This document shows positions 1 to 7,154 of a stretch of DNA of 8,091 nt, piece by piece (position 1 is the first letter of the stretch; the number at the start of each line of letters is the position of its first letter). The stretch is from an uncultured Eubacteriales bacterium (lineage in GTDB: Bacteria; Bacillota; Clostridia; Christensenellales; CAG-138). The notes under the pieces are model-generated. The model did not search any database. It saw only the letters and a program-made list of their open reading frames with translations, and was not told where the DNA came from. Location of the stretch: the NCBI GenBank assembly GCA_902768995.1, contig CACXNN010000078.1, forward strand, positions 1 through 8,091, in the 5' to 3' direction. The translations under genes and the position numbers were made by a program.

Positions 1-77
1 CCCACGCGGATATCGCCGAAGTCCCCGTCCTACCCGAGGAGCGGGCGTTTCGCCTCTCTCTATCGGAAAACGATTGA
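1..77 (+). CDS. Possible 3' end of an upstream gene (partial, unidentified)
   Basis: The third forward frame is open from the window edge to a TGA at 75-77 and would encode about 24 C-terminal residues, including the stretch AEVPVLPEERAFRLSLSEND. This tail is hydrophilic and has GC-rich third positions like the neighbouring genes. The stop codon overlaps the -35 box of the next promoter, a common arrangement at gene boundaries. The piece is too short to recognise a family. Another frame is also open here, so the stretch could equally be non-coding. The call rests on frame and position only. Confidence 0.3.
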   Translation, partial: HADIAEVPVLPEERAFRLSLSEND

Positions 78-102
78 CAAAAAGTACAAATATTTGTACA
101 AT
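74..102 (+). promoter_or_regulatory. Sigma-A type promoter of the glycerate permease-kinase unit
   Basis: A perfect -35 box TTGACA (74-79), a 17-bp spacer and a -10 box TACAAT (97-102) are visible. The expected transcription start is near 109, giving a leader of about 40 nt before the ATG at 149. It lies directly upstream of the permease with no other gene between. Being so close to consensus, it probably needs repression rather than activation, which fits the palindrome embedded in it. Confidence 0.8.
84..99. promoter_or_regulatory. Perfect palindrome in the promoter: operator candidate
   Basis: GTACAAATATTTGTAC is a perfect 16-bp palindrome. It fills most of the spacer and covers the first three bases of the -10 box, so a bound dimer would block RNA polymerase. 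Catabolic gntP-type transporter genes are often controlled by GntR- or LacI-family repressors. Which family acts here cannot be told, and no regulator gene lies beside the promoter in this window. Confidence 0.6.
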
Positions 103-108
103 CATTTC

Positions 109-121
109 GTGCTGAAAGCAC
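109..121 (+). promoter_or_regulatory. Short stem-loop at the predicted mRNA 5' end
   Basis: GTGCT (109-113) and AGCAC (117-121) form a 5-bp stem with a GAA loop. It begins exactly where transcription is predicted to start and sits upstream of the SD (AAGGAGG, 131-137). It could act as a 5' stabiliser of the transcript. With only five pairs it could also be chance. Confidence 0.35.
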
Positions 122-148
122 ACAAAAAGCAAGGAGGATTTTCGTTTT

Positions 149-1507
149 ATGACAGGCGTAGCACTTATCATCGCCTTCGTCGTGGCCATCGTGGCCATGA
201 TCCTGCTGATCTCCAAGCTGAAGGTCCATCCCTTCCTGGCGATCATGGGCATCTCTCTCGTGTTGGCCATCCTGGCCGGTATCCCTCTCACCAAGATCCC
301 CAGCGTCATCGGCGCGGGCTTCTCGGGCACCTTCTCCTCCATCGGTATCGTCATCATCCTGGGCGCCTTCATCGGCGCGGTGCTGGAAAAGACCGGCGCT
401 GCCCTGAAGCTGGCCGACATGGTCATCTCCCTGGTGGGCGAGAAGAACCCGGAGCTGGCCATGGAGCTCATGGGCTGGGTGGTCTCCATCCCCGTGTTCT
501 GTGACTCCGGCTTCGTCATCCTAAACCCCATCCGCAAGGCTCTGGTGAAGCGCACCGGCAAGTCCAGCGTGGCCATGACCGTGTGCCTGTCCTGCGGTCT
601 GTACATCGCCCACGTGTTCATTCCCCCCACGCCGGGCCCCATCGCCGCCGCCCAGACCCTGGGCGTGGGCGAGTCCCTGCTGCTGGTCATCGGCATGGGC
701 ATCCTGTGCTCCATCCTGCCCCTGATCGCCGGTCTCATCTATGCGAAGATCGTGGGCAAGAAGATCAAGAGCGCCGACGAAGTCTCCGACAACGGCGAAG
801 TGGTCAAGACCTACGAGGAGCTGAAGGCTGAGTTCGGCAAGCTCCCCGGCGGCTTCAACGCCATCGCGCCCCTCATCATCCCCATCCTGCTGATGGCCCT
901 CTCCTCCATCGTGGCCATGGCCAAGTGGGAAGGCGCTATCGCCGATCTGTTCACCTTCCTGGGCACCCCCATCATGGCCCTTGCCGTGGGCGCCATCCTG
1001 GCCATCGTCCAGCTGTTCACAGCGGGCAAGAAGGCTGACTTCTACAACATCACCAACGAGACTTTGAAGACCGTGGGCCCCATCCTCTTCGTCACCGCCG
1101 CCGGCGGCGTCCTGGGCAAGGTCATCTCCTCCTCCGACATGGTGAACTTCATCACCGAGCATGCCAACGTCCTGCAGACCATGGGCATCTTCTTCCCGTT
1201 CCTGCTGGCCGCCATCCTCAAGTCCGCCCAGGGTTCCTCCACGGTGGCCATCACCACCACGGCGGGCATCGTGGCGCCCCTCCTGGGGATTTTGGGCTTC
1301 ACCACTCCGGTGGAGGTCTCCCTGGTGGTCATGGCCATCGGCGCCGGCGCCATGACCGTGTCCCACGCCAACGACTCCTACTTCTGGGTGGTCACCAACT
1401 TCGGCGACATGACTCCGGAGCAGGGCTACAAGACCCAGACCCTCATGACGCTGATCATCGGCCTCGCGTCCATGGTGGAGATCTTCGTCCTCAACCTGAT
1501 CTTCTAA
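149..1507 (+). CDS. GntP family permease, probable D-glycerate (sugar acid):H+ symporter
   Basis: This is a 452-residue, very hydrophobic inner-membrane transporter of the gluconate:H+ symporter (GntP) family, whose usual length is about 440-450. Family-type motifs are visible: IPVFCDSGFVIL (residues 114-125), HVFIPPTPGPIAAA (155-168), QGSSTVAITT (361-370) and SHANDSYFW (405-413). A charged loop at about 203-235 separates two hydrophobic halves. The start is set by AAGGAGG at 131-137, 11 nt before the ATG. GntP proteins import gluconate, glycerate, fructuronate or similar acids. The specificity is inferred from the glycerate kinase 60 bp downstream, so D-glycerate is most likely but not shown by the sequence. 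Expression probably depends on the promoter and palindrome upstream. Another short sugar acid remains possible. Confidence 0.93.
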   Translation: MTGVALIIAFVVAIVAMILLISKLKVHPFLAIMGISLVLAILAGIPLTKIPSVIGAGFSGTFSSIGIVIILGAFIGAVLEKTGAALKLADMVISLVGEKNPELAMELMGWVVSIPVFCDSGFVILNPIRKALVKRTGKSSVAMTVCLSCGLYIAHVFIPPTPGPIAAAQTLGVGESLLLVIGMGILCSILPLIAGLIYAKIVGKKIKSADEVSDNGEVVKTYEELKAEFGKLPGGFNAIAPLIIPILLMALSSIVAMAKWEGAIADLFTFLGTPIMALAVGAILAIVQLFTAGKKADFYNITNETLKTVGPILFVTAAGGVLGKVISSSDMVNFITEHANVLQTMGIFFPFLLAAILKSAQGSSTVAITTTAGIVAPLLGILGFTTPVEVSLVVMAIGAGAMTVSHANDSYFWVVTNFGDMTPEQGYKTQTLMTLIIGLASMVEIFVLNLIF

Positions 1508-1517
1508 GACACGAACA

Positions 1518-1552
1518 AAGCGCGCTATGCTCCCGCACGGCGCGCTTCTTTT
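1518..1552 (+). terminator. Intergenic hairpin between permease and kinase (partial terminator or processing stem)
   Basis: AAGCGCGC (1518-1525) pairs with GCGCGCTT (1540-1547) around a 14-nt loop, followed by the T-rich CTTTT (1548-1552). The stem is strong and GC-rich, but the T tract is short and broken by a C, so it probably terminates only partly. The kinase has no obvious promoter of its own and starts 16 nt later from AGGAGGG (1557-1563). The hairpin probably lowers kinase transcription relative to permease, or protects the 3' end of the permease message. Confidence 0.55.
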
Positions 1553-1567
1553 GTATAGGAGGGTATT

Positions 1568-2803
1568 ATGGATAAAACCTTACGCGCACATGCGGACCTG
1601 ATCGTACAGCAAGCCATCGCCGCCGTGCAGCCGGACGCCGCCGTCCAGCGGGCTCTGAAGCAGATGACCTTCCCCGGCCGGGTACTGCTGGTGGCGGCGG
1701 GCAAGGCCGCCTGGCAGATGGCCAAGGCCGCGTCCGACGTGATGGGCAGCCGCATCGAGAAGGGCGTGGTGGTGACCAAGTACGACCACGTCATGGGCCC
1801 CATCGCCAACTTCGACTGCTTCGAGGCGGGCCATCCCGTCCCCGACGAGAACTCCTTCAAGGGCACCCAGGCCGCCCTGGACCTGGTCAGCGACCTGGAC
1901 GAAAAGGACACGGTGCTCTTCCTCCTGTCCGGCGGCGGCAGCGCCTTGTTCGAGAAGCCCCTGGTGGAACCGGCTGAATTGCAGGATATTACAGGTCAGC
2001 TTTTGGCCTGCGGAGCGGACATCACCGAAATCAACACCATCCGCAAGCGCCTCTCCCAGGTGAAGGGCGGCCGGTTCGCCCAGCTGTGCTGGCCGGCCCG
2101 GGTGGAGGCCGTGATCCTGTCCGATATCTTGGGCGACCCCCTGGATATGATCGCCTCCGGCCCCGCCTGTCCCGATTCCTCCACGGCGGAGGACGCTCAG
2201 CGGATCGCCAAGAAGTACGACCTGAAGATGAGCGACGCCGCCCGGAACCTGCTGGCTGTTGAGACCCCCAAGTCCCTGACCAACGTGCGCTCCCAGATCA
2301 ACGGCAGCGTCCGCGAGCTGTGCGCTGCGGCGGCCAAGACCTGCGAAGCCCTGGGCTATACGCCCATCCTGCTGACGGACCAGCTCTGCTGCCAGGCTCG
2401 GGAGGCGGGGAGCTTCATGGCGTCCATCCTGAAGACCCACCAGAACGACGGCCTGTCCCTGGCCTTCATCGCCGGCGGCGAGACCGTGGTGAAGCTCATC
2501 GGCAAGGGCCTGGGCGGCCGGAACCAGGAGCTGGCCCTCTCCGCGGGGGCTGGCATCGCCGGCATGCCCGGTGCGGCGGTCTTCTCCGTGGGCAGCGACG
2601 GCACCGACGGCCCCACCGACGCGGCGGGCGGCTATGCGGACGGCGACACCTGCGCAGAGCTCCTCACCCAGGGCGTGGTCATCGACGACGTGCTGCAGAA
2701 CAACGACGCCTACCATGCCCTCCAGAAGGTGGGCGGCCTCATCATGACCGGCCCCACGGGCACCAACGTGAACGACGTGGCCGTGGCCCTGCTGCGGCGG
2801 TAA
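1568..2803 (+). CDS. Glycerate 2-kinase, MOFRL (GckA/TtuD/GLYCTK) type
   Basis: This 411-residue cytoplasmic kinase phosphorylates D-glycerate with ATP. Characterised members of this class mostly form 2-phosphoglycerate, which enters glycolysis before enolase. The N-terminal DUF4147-type domain shows AAGKAAW (43-49), LLSGGGSALFEKP (119-131), NTIRKRLSQVKGGR (156-169), SDILGDP (185-191) and ASGP (196-199). The C-terminal MOFRL domain shows AGGET (302-306), GKGLGGRNQELALS (312-325), GSDGTDGPTDAAGG (342-355) and TGTNVND (397-403). Length is typical and no key motif is missing. The start follows AGGAGGG at 1557-1563. Co-direction with the GntP permease supports a glycerate uptake and phosphorylation unit. 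It is unrelated in sequence to the GarK/GlxK class. Some relatives act on hydroxypyruvate or tartrate pathways. Confidence 0.93.
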   Translation: MDKTLRAHADLIVQQAIAAVQPDAAVQRALKQMTFPGRVLLVAAGKAAWQMAKAASDVMGSRIEKGVVVTKYDHVMGPIANFDCFEAGHPVPDENSFKGTQAALDLVSDLDEKDTVLFLLSGGGSALFEKPLVEPAELQDITGQLLACGADITEINTIRKRLSQVKGGRFAQLCWPARVEAVILSDILGDPLDMIASGPACPDSSTAEDAQRIAKKYDLKMSDAARNLLAVETPKSLTNVRSQINGSVRELCAAAAKTCEALGYTPILLTDQLCCQAREAGSFMASILKTHQNDGLSLAFIAGGETVVKLIGKGLGGRNQELALSAGAGIAGMPGAAVFSVGSDGTDGPTDAAGGYADGDTCAELLTQGVVIDDVLQNNDAYHALQKVGGLIMTGPTGTNVNDVAVALLRR

Positions 2804-2823
2804 AACCATTCCTGCGCATACAA

Positions 2824-2856
2824 AGAAGGCAGCGGATCTCCGCTGCCTTTTCTTTT
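2824..2856. terminator. Bidirectional rho-independent terminator
   Basis: AAGGCAGCGGA (2826-2836) is fully complementary to TCCGCTGCCTT (2839-2849), giving a GC-rich stem with a tight loop. TTTTCTTTT follows on the + strand. On the - strand the hairpin is followed by a weaker T-rich run, the complement of the A-rich bases at 2822-2827. It lies between the convergent stop codons of the glycerate kinase (2803) and trpS (2869), so it can end transcription from both sides. Confidence 0.9.
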
Positions 2857-2868
2857 ACAATGATTTGC

Positions 2869-3984
2869 TTACAGCTTCGCCGCCTTCAGCTGCTTCTCCC
2901 ATTCCTTTACGATGCGGCGGTCAGCGAAGTAGTCGATGCGCATGGCCTTTTCCACCCGGGCCAAGGTGGCGTTGGTGATCGCCTGGGCCTTGGCCGTGCC
3001 CGCCTGCAGGATGTCGTAGACCGCGTCCAGATCCGCTTCCCACTTGGCTCGCTCCGCCCGGATGGGGGAGAGGGTCTCCTCTAGGACCTGGATCAGGAAC
3101 TTCTTGCAGGTCCCGTCCCCGAGACCGCCCCGCTGATAGTGCTCCTTCATCTCATCGAGGTTGGCGTACTGGGGCAGGAACTCCCTAAAGTGATCGTCCG
3201 TGGAGAATGCGTCGAGATACGTGAACACCACGTTCCCCTCGATGTGGCCCGGGTCCTCGATCCGAAGGTGCTGGGGGTCCGTGAACATCTTCCCGTTGAC
3301 CTGCTTCTTCACGGTCTTGGAATCGTCGGAGAGGTAGATGCAGTTGCCCAATGACTTGCTCATCTTGGCCTTGCCGTCCACGCCGGGGAGCCGCCGCTGG
3401 GTCTCGTTCTCCGGGATCATGGCCTTGGGCATGACCAGGGTCTCGCCATAGGTCCGGTTGAACTTCTCCACGATCTCCCTTGTCTGCTCGATCATGGGCA
3501 GCTGATCCTCGCCCACGGGCACCACCGTGGCGTCGAAGGCGGTGATGTCCGCCGCCTGGGACACGGGGTAGCAGAAGAATCCGGCGGGAAGCCCCTCGTC
3601 GGCGAAGCCCCGCATCTGCATCTCCGCCTTTACGGTGGGGTTCCGGGACAGCCGGGCCGTGGTCACCAGGTTCATATAGTAAAAGGTCAGGGCGTGGAGG
3701 GCCGGCAGGTGGGACTGGATGCAGATGGTGGACTTCTCCGGGTCCAGGCCGGAGGACAGGTAATCGAGAGCCACGTTCACGATGTTGTCCCGGATCTTGG
3801 CGGGGTTGTCCGCGTTGTCCGTCAGGGCCTGATCGTCGGCGATGAGGATATTGATGGCGTCGAACTGGCCGGAGTTCTGCAGCTCCACCCGCCGCTTGAG
3901 GGAGCCCACGTAGTGACCGAGATGGAGCCGCCCCGTGGGCCGGTCGCCGGTGAGGATGATTTTTTTCTGTTCCTTGTTTTCCAT
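2869..3984 (-). CDS. trpS: Tryptophanyl-tRNA synthetase
   Basis: This class I aminoacyl-tRNA synthetase charges tRNA-Trp with tryptophan in the cytoplasm. The N-terminus has ILTGDRPTGRLHLGHYVGSL, holding the HIGH-type motif as HLGH (residues 21-24). The KMSKS loop is intact at 207-211 (GKAKMSKSLGN). ERNP-like SRNPTVKAEM (113-122) and DITAFDATVVPVGEDQ (146-161) match the substrate-binding region of the family. TGDRPTG followed by a long insert-bearing core resembles the Firmicutes/streptococcal TrpRS type. At 371 residues it is longer than the usual 330-340, through a short N-terminal leader and a lysine-rich C-terminal tail. AGGAAGG (complement of 3993-3999), 8 nt before the ATG, lies in the last codons of uvrC, whose stop is 4 nt upstream. 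It is thus the last gene of the repair operon. No T-box or leader peptide precedes it. Confidence 0.97.
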   Translation of the reverse strand: MENKEQKKIILTGDRPTGRLHLGHYVGSLKRRVELQNSGQFDAINILIADDQALTDNADNPAKIRDNIVNVALDYLSSGLDPEKSTICIQSHLPALHALTFYYMNLVTTARLSRNPTVKAEMQMRGFADEGLPAGFFCYPVSQAADITAFDATVVPVGEDQLPMIEQTREIVEKFNRTYGETLVMPKAMIPENETQRRLPGVDGKAKMSKSLGNCIYLSDDSKTVKKQVNGKMFTDPQHLRIEDPGHIEGNVVFTYLDAFSTDDHFREFLPQYANLDEMKEHYQRGGLGDGTCKKFLIQVLEETLSPIRAERAKWEADLDAVYDILQAGTAKAQAITNATLARVEKAMRIDYFADRRIVKEWEKQLKAAKL

Positions 3985-3988
3985 AGGT

Positions 3989-5839
3989 TTAGCCTTCCTT
4001 TTTCGTTTCAGTCTCGTGTATATCGTTTGCCGGGTGGAAGAAGCGGTACACCGCCTCCGCCGCCGGTCGACTCATGCCCTTCACTTTGGCCAGCTCCTCC
4101 ACGGAAGCGCCTGCGATGGCGTCCCGGGTGATGAAGGCGTCGAACAGGGCGCGCTTGCGGGTGTCCCCGATGCCCTCGATGCCGTCCAGCACCGACAACA
4201 GGGCGTTGCGCTGGTGCAGGGACCGGTGGTAGGAGATGGCGAACCGGTGGGCTTCGTCCCGGATCCGCTGCAGCAGGTGGAGCATGGGGCTACTCCGCGG
4301 CAGCACGATGGGCTCGTCGCTGTCCGGGGTGTAGATCAGCTCCTGGCTTTCGGCCAGGGCGATCACGTTCAGGTAGGGGAGCCCTGCCTCGTTCAGCACC
4401 TTCTCCGCCACGGCAAGCTGGGTCTTGCCGCCGTCGATGATGATGAGGTCCGGCCAGGGTGGGCCCTTCTTGAACCGCCGGGTCAGCACCTCCTCCATGG
4501 CGATGAGGTCGTCGCCCCCCGCTTCGGCCCGGATGCGGAACCGCCGATAGGCGTCCTTGTCCGGCTTCCCGTCGGTGAACACCACCATGGAGGACACCGT
4601 GTCCGTGCCCATGATATGGGAGTTGTCGAAGCACTCCATGCGGGTGGGGAATTCGTCGAGGCCCAGCAGTCCAGCAAGCTGCACCGCGGCCCCCTCGTCT
4701 CGATCCCAGGCCTTCTCCCGCAAGGCCTTCTCCTTCTCTAAAAGCTCCCGGCCGTTCTTCTCGGCCAGCTCCGTCAGCTTCTTCTTATCCCCCCGCTGGG
4801 GCACGGCTAGCTTCACCTTTCTCCCGGCCCGTTCGGACAGCATCTCCCCGATGGCGTCAGCGTTGGGCACGGGGCAGGAGAGCAGCACCTCCTTGGGGGG
4901 CAGGATTCCGTCCCGATCGTAAAACTGGGTGAGGAAGGCGGAGAGGATGTCCGCCGGATCGTCCTCGCTGACGGCGGTCAGGGAGAAGTGCTCCGTCCCC
5001 ACGATCTTCCCCTGCCGCAGGAACAGGGCGAACACCATGGCCTGATCCTCCAGCTTCGCCGGGGCGAACACGTCCGCCTCGGTCTCCTTGGGGAAGATGG
5101 CCACCTGCTTCTCGTTCAGCCCCTCGATGGACCGTATCTGGTCCCGGAGCCGGGCGGCCCGCTCGAACTCCAAGTTTTCGGCCGCTTCCGCCATCTGGCC
5201 TTTCAGTTCCGAGAGCACCTTCTCCGTGCGCCCCTCCAGGAAGGCGACGACCTCCTTCACGTATCCGTGATAGGTCTCCCGGCTCACCTGGCCGGAGCAG
5301 GGGGCGCAGCACTTGCCGATGTGGTACATGAGGCAGGGGCGCTCCCTTCGGGCGATGGCCCGGGCCATGTCCTTCCGGCAGGGGCGGATGGGGAAGTGGG
5401 CCCGGATGATGGCCACCTGCTCCCGCAGGACGATGGCCGACAGGTAGGGCCCGAGATAGGTGGCCCCGTCCTGGCGTATGCGGCGCACCACCTCCACCCG
5501 GGGAAAGTCCTGCTTGAGGTCGATCCGCACGTAGGGGAAGTGCTTGTCGTCCTTCAAGAGGATGTTATACTTGGGCATGAACTCCTTGATGAGGTTGCTC
5601 TCCAAAGAGAGGGCCTCCATCTCGTTGGTCACGCCGATGGTCTCGAAGTCCGCGATATGGCTGACCATGGCCCGGACCTTGGGCGCGTGGTCCTTCCCCG
5701 CCTGGAAGTACTGGCTGACCCGGTTCTTCAGGCTCACGGCCTTGCCCACGTAGATCACCGTCCCCGTATCGTCCAGCATCTTGTAGACGCCGGGGGTGTC
5801 AGGCAAAAGCTTTAGTTTGTCGGCGATGACCTGGTTCAT
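3989..5839 (-). CDS. uvrC: Excinuclease ABC subunit C (UvrC)
   Basis: This is the 616-residue nuclease of nucleotide excision repair, which cuts on both sides of a lesion after UvrA/UvrB loading. The N-terminal GIY-YIG domain has GVY (17-19), YVGKA (30-34) and the following helix SLKNRVSQYF. Four cysteines in the Fe-S pattern of UvrC are present (C154, C169, C177, C181). The UVR domain that contacts UvrB lies at about 207-242 (ENLEFERAARLRDQI). The RNase H-like endonuclease domain shows ECFDNSH with D405, IIIDGGKTQ with D469 and DEAHRFAISYHR (529-540). Helix-hairpin-helix motifs follow from about 549 (LDGIEGIGDTRKRALF). The start MNQVIADKLKLLPDTPGVYK matches the family. It has only a weak SD, and its ATG overlaps the old maf stop as ATGA, so translation was probably coupled. 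The upstream frame now runs into it (see maf). Confidence 0.96.
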   Translation of the reverse strand: MNQVIADKLKLLPDTPGVYKMLDDTGTVIYVGKAVSLKNRVSQYFQAGKDHAPKVRAMVSHIADFETIGVTNEMEALSLESNLIKEFMPKYNILLKDDKHFPYVRIDLKQDFPRVEVVRRIRQDGATYLGPYLSAIVLREQVAIIRAHFPIRPCRKDMARAIARRERPCLMYHIGKCCAPCSGQVSRETYHGYVKEVVAFLEGRTEKVLSELKGQMAEAAENLEFERAARLRDQIRSIEGLNEKQVAIFPKETEADVFAPAKLEDQAMVFALFLRQGKIVGTEHFSLTAVSEDDPADILSAFLTQFYDRDGILPPKEVLLSCPVPNADAIGEMLSERAGRKVKLAVPQRGDKKKLTELAEKNGRELLEKEKALREKAWDRDEGAAVQLAGLLGLDEFPTRMECFDNSHIMGTDTVSSMVVFTDGKPDKDAYRRFRIRAEAGGDDLIAMEEVLTRRFKKGPPWPDLIIIDGGKTQLAVAEKVLNEAGLPYLNVIALAESQELIYTPDSDEPIVLPRSSPMLHLLQRIRDEAHRFAISYHRSLHQRNALLSVLDGIEGIGDTRKRALFDAFITRDAIAGASVEELAKVKGMSRPAAEAVYRFFHPANDIHETETKKEG

Positions 5840-6394
5840 AGGACCCGGTGCCGCTGGTCGAGCACATGGGCGTCCAGCAGCATCTCGTAGAGGGTGGGGG
5901 CGGGCATGCCGATGATGTTGAAATAGTAGGCTGGCCGGCCCCTGGACCCCGTAGGAGCCCGCCTTGTCCAGGGGGTCCCCGGTGCCCACGTACCAGTCGA
6001 TCTCCTCGTCGCTCATGGGCCGGAAGGTCACGTCCGTCCGGGCGGAGCGAATGTCTACATGGCCCGGGGTCAGCACGCAGATGCCGGTGTACACAATATG
6101 GCTCCGGCCCTGCAAGAGGTGCAGATACTCCTTGGCCCGTTCCGGGGTGTGGGGCTTGCCCAGCACCCGGCCGTCCAGGTCCACCACCGTGTCTGCACCG
6201 ATGACGCAGTCCTCCGGATGAAGGGCGAACACTGCCCGGGCCTTCTGCTCCGCCAGGGCCTTCACCAGCTCCTCCGGCGAGGCGCCCACCGGCGGGATCT
6301 CCTGCACGTGGCTTTCGATCACCTCGAAGGGGATCTCCATGAGCTGCAATATCTCCCGCCGCCGGGGGGATTGGGAGGCCAGGATGATCTTCAT
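5836..6394 (-). pseudogene. maf: Maf-like nucleotide pyrophosphatase, frameshifted by an internal deletion
   Basis: Maf/YhdE/YceF proteins hydrolyse non-canonical or excess nucleoside triphosphates (house-cleaning) and influence septum formation. Residues 1-152 are well preserved: ILASQSPRRREIL (4-16), the AEQKARAV helix (48-55), IGADTVV (65-71), LGKP (78-81), LQGRSH (94-99) and DKAGSYGVQG (143-152). After GVQG the family continues with about 12 residues (RGA...GD) and then YYxVxGLP. Here only 10 nt lie between GVQG and the codons for YYFNIIGMPAPTLYEML, which are in another frame. The pattern fits a loss of about 26 bp at 5929-5938. The shifted frame ends at the TGA (5836-5838) overlapping the uvrC ATG. 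The original frame instead continues for 33 unrelated residues straight into uvrC. The start overlaps the xth stop (ATGA, 6391-6394) behind GGAGG (complement of 6399-6403). A sequencing or assembly error is possible. Confidence 0.85.
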
Positions 6395-7149
6395 AGGGCC
6401 TCCATAAGCAGCCCCACGGGGCAGTGGTCGCTGCCGTACACGTCGCTGAGGATCAGGCTGTCGGTGACCTTCCCCATGAGCCGTTCGCTGACCAGGAAGT
6501 AGTCGATGCGCCAGCCCGCGTTGTTCTCCCGGGCGTGGAAGCGGTAGCTCCACCAGGAGTACCGATCCCGGGCGTCGGGGTACAGGCGGCGGAAGGTGTC
6601 GACGAAGCCGTTTTGAAGGAGCACGGTCATCTTGGCCCGTTCCTCATCGGTGAACCCGGCGTTCATCCGGTTGGTCTTGGGGTTCTTGATGTCGATCTCC
6701 TCGTGAGCCACGTTCAGATCCCCGCAGACGATCACGGGCTTCTTTTCGTCCAGCCCTTTGAGATACGCCAAAAAGGCGTCCTCCCAGGTCATGCGGTAGC
6801 CGAGCCGCCGGAGCCCGTCCTGAGAGTTGGGGGTATACACGGTCACGAAGTAGAAGCCCGGGTACTCCAACGTGATCACCCGGCCCTCGTGGTCGTGCTC
6901 CTCCACGCCCATGCCGAAGGTCACCGCGAGGGGCGGCTCCTTCACGAAGACGGCGGTGCCGGAATAGCCCTTCTTCTCCGCGCTGTTGAACCACATCGAA
7001 TAACCGGGCAGGTCGAAATTTACCTGCTCGGGCTGCATCTTGGTCTCCTGTAGGGCCAGGATGTCCGGCTGTTCCGCCTGGACGAACTCCAAAAACCCCT
7101 TGCCGAGACAGGCCCTGAGGCCGTTTACGTTCCATGAGATCAGTTTCAT
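6391..7149 (-). CDS. xth: Exodeoxyribonuclease III / AP endonuclease
   Basis: This 252-residue enzyme of the Xth/ExoA (APE1-like) endonuclease-exonuclease-phosphatase family cuts DNA 5' to abasic sites and trims 3' blocked ends in base excision repair. Family motifs in order: SWNVNGLRA with N7, LQETK with metal-binding E35, VYTPNSQDGLRRLGYR with Y105, CGDLNVAHEEID with D144 and N146, AGFTDEER (164-171), YSWWSYRFHARENNAGWRIDY with D216, and the terminal SDHCPV with D241 and H242. All catalytic residues are present and length is normal. The start MKLISWNVNGLRA is the canonical one for the family, yet no SD lies at a usable distance and the -10 box ends only 5 nt upstream, so the message may be leaderless. 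It is the first gene of the operon leading into maf with an ATGA overlap. Confidence 0.96.
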   Translation of the reverse strand: MKLISWNVNGLRACLGKGFLEFVQAEQPDILALQETKMQPEQVNFDLPGYSMWFNSAEKKGYSGTAVFVKEPPLAVTFGMGVEEHDHEGRVITLEYPGFYFVTVYTPNSQDGLRRLGYRMTWEDAFLAYLKGLDEKKPVIVCGDLNVAHEEIDIKNPKTNRMNAGFTDEERAKMTVLLQNGFVDTFRRLYPDARDRYSWWSYRFHARENNAGWRIDYFLVSERLMGKVTDSLILSDVYGSDHCPVGLLMEAL

Positions 7150-7154
7150 GGCCC

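Noticed and set aside
94..504. 136-residue forward frame overlapping the permease start
   Set aside because: It begins at a TTG inside the promoter palindrome and gives an Arg/His/Gly-rich product out of frame with the clear GntP protein.
521..1366. 281-residue open frame antisense to the permease
   Set aside because: It is a His/Gly/Asp-rich shadow of a membrane protein frame, with no SD, promoter or motif.
1580..2809. 409-residue open frame antisense to the glycerate kinase
   Set aside because: It is a shadow of GC-rich codon use. The sense frame carries all the kinase motifs, while the antisense product is a low-complexity Gly/His/Asp/Gln-rich sequence with no family motif.
3985..4060. 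T-box riboswitch or trp leader upstream of trpS
   Set aside because: The space before trpS is the coding 3' end of uvrC, and only 4 nt are intergenic. No T-box sequence or terminator hairpin is present.
5933..5940. GGCCGGCC palindrome at the maf deletion point as a recombination site
   Set aside because: Short GC palindromes are common in this GC-rich DNA and no flanking direct repeat is visible. It may have helped a slippage event, but that cannot be supported from one sequence.
3989..6553. One 854-residue minus-strand frame as a genuine designed fusion protein
   Set aside because: Its first 53 residues read xth in the wrong frame, and the piece between Maf and UvrC is a frameshifted Maf tail. 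The other frame keeps a Maf C-terminus ending in an ATGA overlap with uvrC, so the fusion is secondary.
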